64,000 bases of DNA, from positions 3,100,001 to 3,164,000 of the forward strand of contig NZ_CP059068.1 in NCBI RefSeq assembly GCF_017798165.1, in the 5' to 3' direction. Source of the DNA: Rhodoferax sp. AJA081-3. Lineage in GTDB: Bacteria > Pseudomonadota > Gammaproteobacteria > Burkholderiales > Burkholderiaceae_C. Shown in pieces: positions 8,458 to 16,206 of the stretch (positions are counted from its first letter, which is position 1; every line of letters begins with the position of its first letter). Position numbers and translations under genes: made by a program. The notes beneath the pieces are model-generated. The model searched no databases, was not told the origin of the DNA, and worked only from the letters and a program-made list of their open reading frames with translations.

Positions 8458-9324
8458 ATGCAAACATCTTCCCCGCAACCCGGCCGTTTTTACCGCGCAG
8501 TTTTGTTCCCCCCGGTCCGCGCGGTTCTGGGCTTCTTCTGGGTCGGTGGCGCCATAGGTATGGGCGCTGGTCTCGCCAGCCTGCTGCCCGAGAACCTGCA
8601 AGCCTGGTCGCCACTGCTGCTGGCACTGGGATCACTGGTGGGCTACTACACCTTTGTTCGTGTCGTCGAGCGGCGCCCGGTTACCGAGCTATGGTCCGTG
8701 GGTTGGCTGCTGGAAGCTGTGGCTGGCATTGCCATCGGTGTGGCCCTGTTCAGTGTTGTCATCGGCATACTTTTTCTGCTGGGCAGTTACACGGCCACGG
8801 TCGCAGCCAGCACCGCCGGCGTGATGCCGGCATTGACTGCCGCCGTCATGGCGGGGGTGACCGAAGAACTGTTGATACGTGCGGTGGCCTTTCGCATTCT
8901 GGAGAGCTGGCTGGGCAGCTGGATCGCCCTGGCCATCTCCGCCATCCTGTTCGGCGTGATGCACCTGCCCAACCCCGAAGCCACCGCGCTGAGCTCGGCA
9001 GCCATCGCGCTGGAGGCCGGCGTGATGCTGGCCGCCGCCTATATGCTCACGCGCCGGGTCTGGCTGGCGATTGGCATCCACATGGCATGGAACTTCACCC
9101 AAAGCGGCATCTTTGGCGCGCCTACATCTGGCGTGCCAAGCCCTGGTTTTCTGGAAGGCCAACTGCACGGGCCGGCATTGTTATCAGGTGGCAGTTTTGG
9201 GCCCGAGGCATCGATTGTGGCGGTCACCGTCTGCCTGGCTTTGGGCCTGTACATGTTGCGCCTGGCGCACGCCAGAGGACACATACTGAAGCCATCGTGG
9301 CGACGGGTTGAAGCTACGGTTTAA
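8458..9324 (+). CDS. CPBP-family intramembrane metalloprotease
   Basis: 288 aa with about seven to eight hydrophobic segments. The Abi/CPBP motifs are present: EELLIRAVAFRILE near residue 140 (motif 1, EExxxR), FGVMHLPNP near 177 (motif 2, FxxxH) and HMAWNF near 217 (motif 3). These supply the Glu and His residues of the intramembrane glutamic/metallo active site related to Rce1. Bacterial members process or protect against peptides, but substrates are mostly unknown. The ATG at 8458 is chosen because the 16 codons upstream do not look like coding sequence. The next gene starts 17 bases downstream. Confidence 0.85.
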   Translation: MQTSSPQPGRFYRAVLFPPVRAVLGFFWVGGAIGMGAGLASLLPENLQAWSPLLLALGSLVGYYTFVRVVERRPVTELWSVGWLLEAVAGIAIGVALFSVVIGILFLLGSYTATVAASTAGVMPALTAAVMAGVTEELLIRAVAFRILESWLGSWIALAISAILFGVMHLPNPEATALSSAAIALEAGVMLAAAYMLTRRVWLAIGIHMAWNFTQSGIFGAPTSGVPSPGFLEGQLHGPALLSGGSFGPEASIVAVTVCLALGLYMLRLAHARGHILKPSWRRVEATV

Positions 9325-9340
9325 GACGTCGCCCTTTGCC

Positions 9341-9925
9341 ATGGACCGCTTGTACAAGCCACATTTTCTGCAGCACGTGAAGCAGGCCATGGCGAATCGG
9401 TTTCCGGATTTCGTCCAACACTCGGTTCCCCGTGACCACCCCCAGCGCGAGCTGTTCAGTGGGGATCTGCTCTACCGCGCGCCTGTGTCCACCTGCGCAA
9501 CCGTGTGGCTGCGTTGGGTGCCCGGCCCCGGTGTGGAGCGCTACTTCAATGTCTACCTGGGTTGGAGCCCAGCGCCCAACCATCTGCCCCAACACCACAC
9601 GCAGGACTTTCGCCTCTACAGCCTCTCGGCACCCAGCCCCGAGTTTGCAGCCGCGTCGCTGGATCTGGAACAGATCGAAGGCAAAGCGGCCATCGGCGGT
9701 ATCACCATTCCGAGTCCGTGGGACCAGATCCTCACGGTAAAGGCAGCAGCACCCAGGCGCGAACAACAGGCCATTCAGAACAAGGCGTTTGCCGAAGCCC
9801 AGACCCTGAGTGATGCAGACCGCGCGAGTGCGGTGGCGACCACCATCGACGACGTTTGCAAGCGGGTGCAGGCGCAACTACCGGCGTTTACGGACCACCT
9901 GCGCGCCATAAGACATGGCGCATAA
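9341..9925 (+). CDS. Uncharacterised soluble protein
   Basis: 194 aa, not recognised. No signal peptide or membrane segment is visible. It starts MDRLYKPHFLQHVKQAM and has a central stretch with many aromatic residues (RYFNVYLGWSPAP near 70). The end is helical and basic (DDVCKRVQAQLPAFTDHLRAI). The codon use looks normal for the neighbourhood, so it is probably a real gene. It overlaps the next gene by 11 bases and follows the CPBP gene by 16 bases, suggesting one transcript 8458-10508. Confidence 0.65.
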   Translation: MDRLYKPHFLQHVKQAMANRFPDFVQHSVPRDHPQRELFSGDLLYRAPVSTCATVWLRWVPGPGVERYFNVYLGWSPAPNHLPQHHTQDFRLYSLSAPSPEFAAASLDLEQIEGKAAIGGITIPSPWDQILTVKAAAPRREQQAIQNKAFAEAQTLSDADRASAVATTIDDVCKRVQAQLPAFTDHLRAIRHGA

Positions 9926-10508
9926 ATCACCCTCTCATGCCGAAAGCCGTGATCGCCTGGTTGCACTCGCGCGCGAATCGCAGTGGCTCATGGACGCACT
10001 GGACGCCGTGCGCAGCCTGGGCCTTTCATCATGGTGCATTGGTGCCGGCGCTATCCGCAATCTGGTGTGGGATGCGCTTCACGACCGGGTCGTGCCGTCC
10101 GCGCTGGCGGATATCGATGTGGTGTATTTTGATGCCGACTGCCTTGCGCCGCAGCAAGACGTGGACATTCAAAACAGGCTGGTTGAACGGATGCCCGGGG
10201 TTCCGTGGGAGGTCACAAACCAGGCCGCCGTACACCATTGGTTTGAGGAATACTTTGGGCATGCGGTCCAACCGCTGGGGTCGCTGGAGGAAGCCGTAGC
10301 CTCTTGGCCGGAGTACGCAACGTCTGTTGGCCTCCGATTAGAAGCCGATGACTCCATTACGGTCATTGCGCCACACGGGCTGGAGGACTTGTTTAACTGC
10401 GTCGTGCGGCGCAATCCGGTCCGCGTCAGTGTTGACACCTACCGCCAGCGGGTCGTTCAAAAGCGGTACGCTGCGCGTTGGCCAAAGGTGCAGATTGTGC
10501 CGTGCTGA
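9915..10508 (+). CDS. Nucleotidyltransferase-fold protein (NTP_transf_6 / DUF925 family)
   Basis: 197 aa. The N-terminal region contains WCIGAGAIRNLVWD near residue 42 and ALADIDVVYFD near 66. This gives the G-x-G-(A/S)-I-R-N and DxDVV(Y/F)FD pattern of the DUF925/NTP_transf_6 family, a minimal nucleotidyltransferase fold. Further blocks are WEVTNQAAVHHWF near 98, WPEYATSVGLR near 132 and HGLEDLFNCVVRRNP near 155. The natural substrate of this family is unknown to me. The ATG overlaps the end of the preceding gene. Confidence 0.82.
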   Translation: MAHKSPSHAESRDRLVALARESQWLMDALDAVRSLGLSSWCIGAGAIRNLVWDALHDRVVPSALADIDVVYFDADCLAPQQDVDIQNRLVERMPGVPWEVTNQAAVHHWFEEYFGHAVQPLGSLEEAVASWPEYATSVGLRLEADDSITVIAPHGLEDLFNCVVRRNPVRVSVDTYRQRVVQKRYAARWPKVQIVPC

Positions 10509-10532
10509 AAACTACACGGGCTACGCGTCAGC

Positions 10533-11276
10533 TCACAGCGTAGCAATCTCCGCAATCGCATTCGCCATGTATTCGATCTTGTGCTGCATGTCGGCTTCGG
10601 TGTCGCCGTAGCGTTGGGCGATCTCGGCGAAGCTGTCCTGGATTTCGATGAAGGCGTCGACCATGTCGGGGTCGAAGTGGGTGCCGCGTTCGCTGAAGAT
10701 GATTTGCACTGCCTTGTCGTGCGGCACACCGTCTTTGTAGACCTTGCTGGTGATCAGCGCGTCGTACACATCGGCCAGGGCGATGATGCGGGCCGACACG
10801 GGGATGTCCGTGCCCGCCAGGGCGCGGGGGTAGCCGCTGCCGTCCCACTTTTCCTGGTGACACAAGACAATGTCCTTGACCATGGCCAGCAGGGGCGATG
10901 GGCGGCCCAGGGTTTTCTCGGCCCGCTCGATGGCGGCATGGCCCAGCGTGGTGTGGGTGCGCATGATGCCGATTTCGTCTGCCGTCAACCTGCCGGGCTT
11001 GAGCAGGATGCGGTCTGGCACACCGACCGAACCCATGTCGTACAAGGGCGCACTGCGGTACAGCATGTCAATGAAGGCGGGGGTGAGGACGGCCTCGAAT
11101 GTGGGGTGTTTGCTCAGCGCCTGGGTCAGGGCCAGCACATAGTGCTGCACGCGCAGGATGTGGCTCTCGGAGTCGGCCTCGCGCATTTCGGCCAAGGTTG
11201 CCATGGCAAAAACCAGCACCTGTTGGGCGTGCTGGACCTCGTCGGTCGCAGGCGTTTGCGGGCTTGGGGTGGGCAT
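10533..11276 (-). CDS. HD-GYP-like cyclic-di-GMP phosphodiesterase homologue with altered HD motif
   Basis: 247 aa. The GYP part is intact: HQEKWDGSGYP near residue 142, followed by ISVSARII-type and LADVYDALTS-type blocks (here VSARIIALADVYDALITSKVYKDG). The metal-binding HD motif, normally LHDIGK, reads LYDMGS near residue 85: the His of the HD pair is Tyr and the following Lys is Ser. The upstream His (HILRVQHYV) is present. A phosphodiesterase of this family would hydrolyse c-di-GMP; with this substitution the protein may be weakly active or a binding/regulatory form. A good AAGGAGAT site precedes the ATG at 11276. It follows the methyltransferase gene by 2 bases, in one operon. Confidence 0.85.
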   Translation of the reverse strand: MPTPSPQTPATDEVQHAQQVLVFAMATLAEMREADSESHILRVQHYVLALTQALSKHPTFEAVLTPAFIDMLYRSAPLYDMGSVGVPDRILLKPGRLTADEIGIMRTHTTLGHAAIERAEKTLGRPSPLLAMVKDIVLCHQEKWDGSGYPRALAGTDIPVSARIIALADVYDALITSKVYKDGVPHDKAVQIIFSERGTHFDPDMVDAFIEIQDSFAEIAQRYGDTEADMQHKIEYMANAIAEIATL

Positions 11277-11278
11277 GG

Positions 11279-12043
11279 TCAATCTCCTTGGGGGCCGTTC
11301 AGTGGCGCTTGGTACAACCATACCATTTTGCCACCCGGCTCGCTACAGCGGGCCGTTGGTTTTATCGCTTGCGCTTCAAACTCCAGGCTGACCAGCCACG
11401 CACCGGGGCGCAGTTCGGCCTGTGCTTTGGCCACGGCGCGCGGCATGCTCTCTGGCCGCTGGAACAGGTAAACCATGTCATAAGAAGACCAGTCTGCCGC
11501 CCAAATGTCGGCCCGGCGCACCTGCGCCCAGGGGCAACGCAGCGCACACAGGGCGCGCAGTGGCCAGCTCCACTCCAGGCCAAACAGTTGGGCTTGCGGG
11601 TAGGCGCGGCGCAGGGCTTTCAGACCATGGCCCAGGCCACAACCGGCGTCCAGCACATGGGCGCCGTTGGGCAGTGGGGCGTGCTGGGGCAGGCTGTCCA
11701 GCGCGTGTGCAGGTGTAGGGAATAGCGGCGCATCGCGCCAGGCATTCAGCGGGTAGACCGCCAGCAGCAGTAGCAGCGGGACCAGCCAGGCCCAGGCGGG
11801 CAACACGGCTGCCAAGCCCAGTGACGGAAGGCTTAAAGCCAATGACAGCGGAAAACCCGCAGCGATCAGTACCCGGCGCCACCAGCTGTTGCCCAGCAGG
11901 CTAAGGCCCACGCCCAGCGCGGTGGCGGTGACCAGTGCCCAGTGCTGCGCAATGCCCTGCCCCATCAGCGCCCGGAACAGCAGCCAGGCTGCGGCCCAGG
12001 TCAGTACGGCGGGCAGCGGCCAAGTGCCGAGGGCTTTGCGCAC
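11279..12043 (-). CDS. Membrane-anchored class I SAM-dependent methyltransferase
   Basis: 254 aa. The first about 100 residues contain three to four hydrophobic helices (TWAAAWLLFRALMG, WALVTATALGVGLSLLG, LPSLGLAAVLPAWAWLVPLLLLLAVYP). The second half is a short Rossmann methyltransferase domain, with motif I VLDAGCGLGHGLKAL near residue 129, an acidic LFGLEWS near 155 and a YDMVYLFQRPESM block near 190. It probably methylates a substrate at the membrane surface, but the substrate is unknown. It is next to parB upstream and the HD-GYP gene downstream on the same strand. Confidence 0.75.
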   Translation of the reverse strand: MRKALGTWPLPAVLTWAAAWLLFRALMGQGIAQHWALVTATALGVGLSLLGNSWWRRVLIAAGFPLSLALSLPSLGLAAVLPAWAWLVPLLLLLAVYPLNAWRDAPLFPTPAHALDSLPQHAPLPNGAHVLDAGCGLGHGLKALRRAYPQAQLFGLEWSWPLRALCALRCPWAQVRRADIWAADWSSYDMVYLFQRPESMPRAVAKAQAELRPGAWLVSLEFEAQAIKPTARCSEPGGKMVWLYQAPLNGPQGD

Positions 12044-12064
12044 AGCGTCCCTATGGGATGCAGC

Positions 12065-13045
12065 TTATCGGCTGGTGCCAGGCGACAGGCGTTCGATCAG
12101 TCCGTTCAACTCGTCCAGCGAGCCAAACTGGATGACAACCTCACCCATCTCTTCTACCCGGCCATTGCGCTTGACGCGTTTCTTGACCTGAATCTCGACC
12201 TGCGCCATCAGCAGATCGGAGAGTTCTTCTTCCACCCGTTTGAGGTCGCGCGACTTTTCTTTCTTGGGCTTGGGCGATGCAGTCAGTTCGAATTCAGCAC
12301 CCAACTTTTTGACCAGACCCTCGGCTTCGCGCACCGACATCTTTTTGGCGGCAATCTGGTTGGCAGCGGTGATCTGTGTACCCCGCTCCAGCGACAGCAG
12401 CGCACGGGCATGGCCCATGTCCAGGTCACCGGCCATCAGCATGGTCTGCACGGGTTCGGCCAGATTGAGCAGGCGCAACAGATTGCTGGCGGCGCTGCGC
12501 GAGCGGCCCACGGCCTGGGCGGCGGTTTCGTGTGTCAGGCCAAATTCCCGGATCAGCCGCTGCAGGCCCTGGGCCTCTTCCAGCGGATTCAGGTCTTCGC
12601 GCTGCATGTTTTCGATCAGCGCCATAGCGGCGGTGGCCTGGTCACTCACATCACGCACCAGCACGGGCACGCTGTCCAGCCCTGCCAGCTTGGCCGCGCG
12701 GAAGCGGCGTTCGCCGGCGATGATTTCGTACAGCGGGCGAACAGGCTCGTCACCCACTACATTGCGGTGCAACCGAGCTTGTTCGTCGCTCAAGCGACGA
12801 ACAAGTATCGGTTGCATGATGCCCTGGGCCTTGATGCTTTCGGCCAGCTCGTACAACGCGCCCTCGTCCATGTGGGTGCGGGGCTGGTATTTGCCGGCCA
12901 CCATATCGGTCAGCATCAGTGTGCTGGGTGGGCCGTCGGCTGCGGGGGTTGTGGAAGCGGCGTCCAGCGCCACGGGCTCCTTGACCTTGGGGCCAAGCAA
13001 TGCTTCCAGACCCATGCCCAGGCCCTTGGGTTTTTTCGTGACCAT
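12065..13045 (-). CDS. parB: Chromosome-partitioning protein ParB (with in-frame palindrome insert)
   Basis: 326 aa. ParB binds parS, spreads as a CTP-dependent clamp and recruits SMC and ParA. Seen here: KYQPRTHMDEGALYELAESI near residue 53, the ParB/Srx CTP-binding block YEIIAGERRFRAAKLAG near 109, ENMQREDLNPLEEAQGL near 150, a helix-turn-helix (LTHETAAQAVGRSRSAASNLLRLL near 172) and a C-terminal dimerisation region. Between QPILVRR and YEIIAGERR, where family members usually have only a few residues, this protein has about 21 extra (LSDEQARLHRN...). The DNA for part of them is a large hairpin, annotated separately. The parA gene is separated from it by a small hydrolase gene, which is 4 bases away. 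Confidence 0.95.
   Translation of the reverse strand: MVTKKPKGLGMGLEALLGPKVKEPVALDAASTTPAADGPPSTLMLTDMVAGKYQPRTHMDEGALYELAESIKAQGIMQPILVRRLSDEQARLHRNVVGDEPVRPLYEIIAGERRFRAAKLAGLDSVPVLVRDVSDQATAAMALIENMQREDLNPLEEAQGLQRLIREFGLTHETAAQAVGRSRSAASNLLRLLNLAEPVQTMLMAGDLDMGHARALLSLERGTQITAANQIAAKKMSVREAEGLVKKLGAEFELTASPKPKKEKSRDLKRVEEELSDLLMAQVEIQVKKRVKRNGRVEEMGEVVIQFGSLDELNGLIERLSPGTSR
12769..12815. repeat. In-frame palindrome inside parB
   Basis: Inner arms of 13 bases (12778-12790 and 12793-12805) pair perfectly around a 2-base loop. Outer arms of 8 bases (12769-12776 and 12808-12815) also pair perfectly. It coincides with a stretch of extra residues before the YEIIAGERR block of ParB and keeps the frame open. 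Confidence 0.75.
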
Positions 13046-13049
13046 ATGT

Positions 13050-13634
13050 TTAAACGTTCGCTTTCTTCGTATTCAAAAATGGGGCCAGCAGCGCCCGGCC
13101 CTCGGGCCAGTCGCCCAGGCCGGAGTCGGCGTTGATGTGGCCTTTGTTGCCGTAGTCGACAAAGGTGGAACCCCAGGCGCTGGCAAGCTGCTGCGCGCGT
13201 GCCAATGTGCAGTACGGGTCGTCATGGCTGCCCAAGAGCGTGCTGGCAAACGGCAGGCGCTGCAGGACGATGGGTGACCAGCTTTTGAGCGGGGCGCGGA
13301 ATTCTTCCCGCTCGGCATCACCCGGCGCCACCAGCAGTGCGCCAACCACGCGGTGTGTGTTGCGCGAGTGTTCTGCCCAGGCAGCAGTCAGCAGGCAGCC
13401 CAGGCTGTGGGCCGCCAGCACGACCGGGCCAGGTGGCGCGGCCAACACCGCTTCTTCCAACTGCATCATCCAGTCGCCACGCAGAGGTTGCATCCAGTCG
13501 TGCTGCTGCACACGCTGGTCGCCATACAGCGCTTCCCAGCGGCTTTGCCAGTGGTCGGGGCCCGAGTTTTGCCAGCCGGGCAGTATGAGGACGGTGGTGG
13601 TGGATGCAGTAGTCACGGTGGGTTTGTCAGGCAA
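13050..13634 (-). CDS. Small serine hydrolase, RBBP9/YdeN-type alpha/beta fold
   Basis: 194 aa. VLILPGWQNSGPDHWQ near residue 16 is the opening signature of this family. AHSLGCLLTAAW near 76 is the G-x-S-x-G-like nucleophile elbow (Ser in HSLG). The end has the YGNKGHINADSGLGDWPEG block near 165, which holds the catalytic His, and DDPYC near 139 gives a candidate Asp. The catalytic triad therefore looks complete; the substrate is unknown. No ATG precedes the first conserved block: the start is a TTG at 13634, directly after repeat A3, or a GTG at 13616. It lies between parA and parB on the same strand. Confidence 0.82.
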   Translation of the reverse strand: MPDKPTVTTASTTTVLILPGWQNSGPDHWQSRWEALYGDQRVQQHDWMQPLRGDWMMQLEEAVLAAPPGPVVLAAHSLGCLLTAAWAEHSRNTHRVVGALLVAPGDAEREEFRAPLKSWSPIVLQRLPFASTLLGSHDDPYCTLARAQQLASAWGSTFVDYGNKGHINADSGLGDWPEGRALLAPFLNTKKANV

Positions 13635-13635
13635 T

Positions 13636-13694
13636 TGCTATGATATTGAGAGCAATAGAGTGAGTATTTACGGGGGCTAGGGGCTTGTTTTGCT
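13636..13694 (-). repeat. Family A element, copy A3
   Basis: Minus-strand reading has CTAGCCCCCGT and the terminal ATCATAGCA. It fills most of the gap between parA and the hydrolase gene and ends one base before the likely TTG start codon of that gene. Confidence 0.72.
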
Positions 13695-13718
13695 TATAAC
13701 ATCTTGGCTGGACGCCCT

Positions 13719-14504
13719 TTACATCGCCGCAATACGTGCCACCATTTCCTGCGCAAACGCCACAAAAGCCTGCGCGCCCTTGGACGACGGGTCAAACACC
13801 ACACCCGGCACACCATAACTGGGCGCCTCGGCCAGGCGCACATTGCGCGGAATGACGGAGTCAAACACCTTGTCGCCAAAGTGGGCCTTGAGTTGTTCAC
13901 TCACCTGCATCTGCAAGGTGATGCGCGGGTCGAACATGACACGCAGCAGGCCGATGATCTGCAGGTCGTCGTTGAGGTTGGCCTTGACCTGCTTGATGGT
14001 GTTGACCAGGTCGGTCAGGCCTTCCAGCGCAAAGTATTCACACTGCATGGGCACGATGACGCCATGGGCGCAGCACAGGCCGTTGAGCGTCAGCATGCTC
14101 AGGGACGGCGGGCAGTCGATCAGCACAAAGTCGTATTCGGCATCCACGGCCTCGATGGCCTGCTTCAGGCGTTTCTCGCGCCGCTCCACTTCGACCAATT
14201 CCACCTCGGCACCGGCCAGCTCGCGGTTCGCACCCAGGATGTCGTAGCTGCAACCACCCTCTTTGAGCTTGTCACTCTGGGCGCGGGCCTCGGCGATGGT
14301 GGCAGATTCGAGCAACACGTCGTAGACGGTGAGCTCCAGCTTGCGCTTGTCCACGCCCGAGCCCATGGTGGCATTGCCCTGCGGGTCCAGGTCGATCATC
14401 AACACCCGCTGACCGACCTTGGCCAGGCCGGCTGCCAGGTTAACGGTGGTGGTGGTTTTGCCGACGCCGCCTTTTTGGTTGGCTACACAGAAGATCTTGG
14501 CCAT
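13719..14504 (-). CDS. parA: Chromosome-partitioning ATPase ParA
   Basis: 261 aa. The start MAKIFCVANQKGGVGKTTTTVNL shows the deviant Walker A motif (KGGVGKTT) with the signature Lys residues. LMIDLDPQGNATMGSG gives the Walker A' region near 40. FVLIDCPPSLSMLTLNGL near 117 is Walker B and the switch, and MFDPRITLQMQV lies near 190. ParA binds DNA in its ATP form and drives origin segregation with ParB. The ATG at 14504 is chosen because the family begins at this point; it lies one base from the end of the LysE gene. Three parS sites lie 1.1-3.6 kb upstream. Confidence 0.96.
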   Translation of the reverse strand: MAKIFCVANQKGGVGKTTTTVNLAAGLAKVGQRVLMIDLDPQGNATMGSGVDKRKLELTVYDVLLESATIAEARAQSDKLKEGGCSYDILGANRELAGAEVELVEVERREKRLKQAIEAVDAEYDFVLIDCPPSLSMLTLNGLCCAHGVIVPMQCEYFALEGLTDLVNTIKQVKANLNDDLQIIGLLRVMFDPRITLQMQVSEQLKAHFGDKVFDSVIPRNVRLAEAPSYGVPGVVFDPSSKGAQAFVAFAQEMVARIAAM

Positions 14505-14505
14505 A

Positions 14506-15120
14506 CTATTTGGACACCGCCAGCTTGATGCCAAAACCGATCAGGAACAGCCCGGCAATTTTCTCCAGCACTTGGGAGATGACGGGGTTGGCGCGAATAC
14601 GCTCTGCCAGATAGTGCGTCAACAGCACCGAGATAAGGCCGTACACAAACGTGATGGCGGCGATGGTGCCAGCCATAAAGCCATAGGTCAGCAATCCGCG
14701 TTGGCTGACCGGGTCCACAAACAGGGGGAAGAAGGCCATATAGAACAGGATGGCCTTTGGGTTGAACAGCGTGATCATCAGTGCCTGGCGGAAGTAGTGA
14801 CCAGCCGTGATATTGAGCACCGGCGCCGCGCCGGGTTTGGCCAGCAGCATCTTGGCACCCAGCCAGGCCAGGTAGGCAGCACCAATCCACTGCACCGCGT
14901 GGAAGGCATCCGGGTAAGCCGCCAGCAGCGCCGCCACCCCAGCCACGGCCGACCACATCAGTACTTGGTCTCCCGCAATCACCCCCATGGTGGCCGCCAG
15001 CCCGCCGCGGATACGACCTTTGCTGGTGGACGTGATCAGCGCCAGATTTCCGGGGCCGGGGATCAGCAGGAAGACGATGATGGTGACAACAAAAGTGCCG
15101 TAGTCGGTGACGCCAAGCAT
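14506..15120 (-). CDS. LysE/RhtB-family amino-acid exporter
   Basis: 204 aa with about six membrane segments. The signature IPGPGNLALITSTSKGRIRGGLAA near residue 20 matches the LysE family G-P-x-P-x-N pattern. FNPKAILFYMAFFPLFVDP near 115 is the second family block. It should export an amino acid or homoserine-type compound. It sits between rsmG and parA, on the same strand, with parA starting one base after its stop. A cargo-export gene inside the partition block is unrelated in function and probably shares only transcription. Confidence 0.88.
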   Translation of the reverse strand: MLGVTDYGTFVVTIIVFLLIPGPGNLALITSTSKGRIRGGLAATMGVIAGDQVLMWSAVAGVAALLAAYPDAFHAVQWIGAAYLAWLGAKMLLAKPGAAPVLNITAGHYFRQALMITLFNPKAILFYMAFFPLFVDPVSQRGLLTYGFMAGTIAAITFVYGLISVLLTHYLAERIRANPVISQVLEKIAGLFLIGFGIKLAVSK

Positions 15121-15204
15121 GGTGGTGTTCTTTCTGGGGAAAGGGCGAGTTTACATCCCGCATTCCTGTTCACTCGCGTTTTGGACTTTGGTCTTCGCAC
15201 GCAT

Positions 15205-15293
15205 CAGGCATGGGGTACGCGTTTTGCTCCGTGTCCCCCGCCCGCTGCGCGGGCTCCTCCTTTTACCTACGCAAAACGCATACCCCACGCCTG
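15205..15293 (-). repeat. Family B long-arm palindrome, copy B2
   Basis: Arms of about 23 bp (15205-15227 and 15271-15293) pair with only two or three mismatches around the conserved core, here in reverse orientation (GTGTCCCCCG ... CTCCTCCTTTTACCT). With B3 it occupies most of the gene-free stretch 15121-15518 between LysE and rsmG; I see no gene there. Confidence 0.78.
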
Positions 15294-15402
15294 GTGCTGA
15301 GGGTGTGTTCACACATACTCATACTGGTAGGCAGATAAGTAAGGCCTGCATTCGGTCTCAGGGGATTGTCTTCCGGCATATGCGTGCCAGCTCAGTAAGG
15401 CA

Positions 15403-15492
15403 GGATAGGTCGGGTTGCGCGTTCTGCGCAGGTAAAGGAGGAGCCCGGAACGGGCGGGGGACACGGAGCAGAACGCGTGACCCGACCTATCC
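15403..15492 (+). repeat. Family B long-arm palindrome, copy B3
   Basis: Arms begin GGATAGGTCGGGT and end in the inverse ACCCGACCTATCC, with an internal two-base mismatch, around the core GCAGGTAAAGGAGGAGCCC ... GGGGGACACGGAGC. It is in opposite orientation to B2, 109 bases away. Confidence 0.78.
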
Positions 15493-15518
15493 CACCCACC
15501 AAGCTACCCAGCCGACCA

Positions 15519-16202
15519 TCAAGTATCAGCCAAAGCCCGCCGCATCCAAACCATGCACCGCTCAGCATCCAACCCCGGCACCTTCAGTTGTTCCACGTGA
15601 AACACTTCCACCGTCGCCGGCAACACCGCTATCTCATCCCCCGGGTGCTTACCCTTCATCGCCATCCAGATTCCCCGCTCCGCCAACGCCCCACCCGACC
15701 AGTTGGTGAAATCAACCAGGGATGCAAAGGCCCGCGAACTGACCACGTCGTACGGCTCGGTCAACGACTCCACCCGCGCATGCAGGCCCCGCAGATTGGG
15801 CAGCTTCAGCGTTACCGCCACCTGCTGGATAAACGCAGCCTTCTTGGCCACCGTATCCACACAGTGCACCGTGATGTCGGGCCGGCAAATGGCAATCACA
15901 ATGCCGGGCAGCCCCGCGCCAGACCCCACATCCAGCAGCCGGATGGGTGCATCCGGTGTTGCGGCACGCAGGGATTGCAGTTGCCGGTCCAGTGGGGCCA
16001 GCGCCGCCAGACTGTCCAGCAGGTGGTGGGTCAGCATCTCGGCTGGGTCGCGCACGGCGGTCAGGTTGTAGACCTTGGTCCACTTCTGGATCAGCTCCAG
16101 GTAGGCCAACAAGGCGGTGATCTGGGTGGCGTCCAGCGTCAGGCCCAGCGCGGGTAGCGCCTGTTCCAGCACCTGGCGGTGGTTGGCAGGTGCTGTAGTC
16201 AT
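15519..16202 (-). CDS. rsmG: 16S rRNA (guanine-527 N7) methyltransferase RsmG (GidB)
   Basis: 227 aa. RsmG methylates G527 of 16S rRNA using SAM. WTKVYNLTAVRDPAEMLTHHLLDSL near residue 45 is the RsmG signature. RLLDVGSGAGLPGIVIAI near 83 is SAM motif I. VVSSRAFASLVDFTNW near 160 and MKGKHPGDEI near 185 complete the family pattern. The ATG at 16202 begins MTTAPANHR; a 15-codon longer frame is unlikely. The last part of the gene contains a parS site encoding FHVEQ. As usual it lies between mnmG and parA, though two unrelated small genes separate it from mnmG. Confidence 0.95.
   Translation of the reverse strand: MTTAPANHRQVLEQALPALGLTLDATQITALLAYLELIQKWTKVYNLTAVRDPAEMLTHHLLDSLAALAPLDRQLQSLRAATPDAPIRLLDVGSGAGLPGIVIAICRPDITVHCVDTVAKKAAFIQQVAVTLKLPNLRGLHARVESLTEPYDVVSSRAFASLVDFTNWSGGALAERGIWMAMKGKHPGDEIAVLPATVEVFHVEQLKVPGLDAERCMVWMRRALADT
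15589..15604. promoter_or_regulatory. parS site 1 (inside rsmG)
   Basis: TGTTCCACGTGAAACA, one mismatch from the palindromic ParB target TGTTTCACGTGAAACA. It is embedded in the rsmG coding sequence. Confidence 0.9.
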
Positions 16203-16206
16203 AGTG

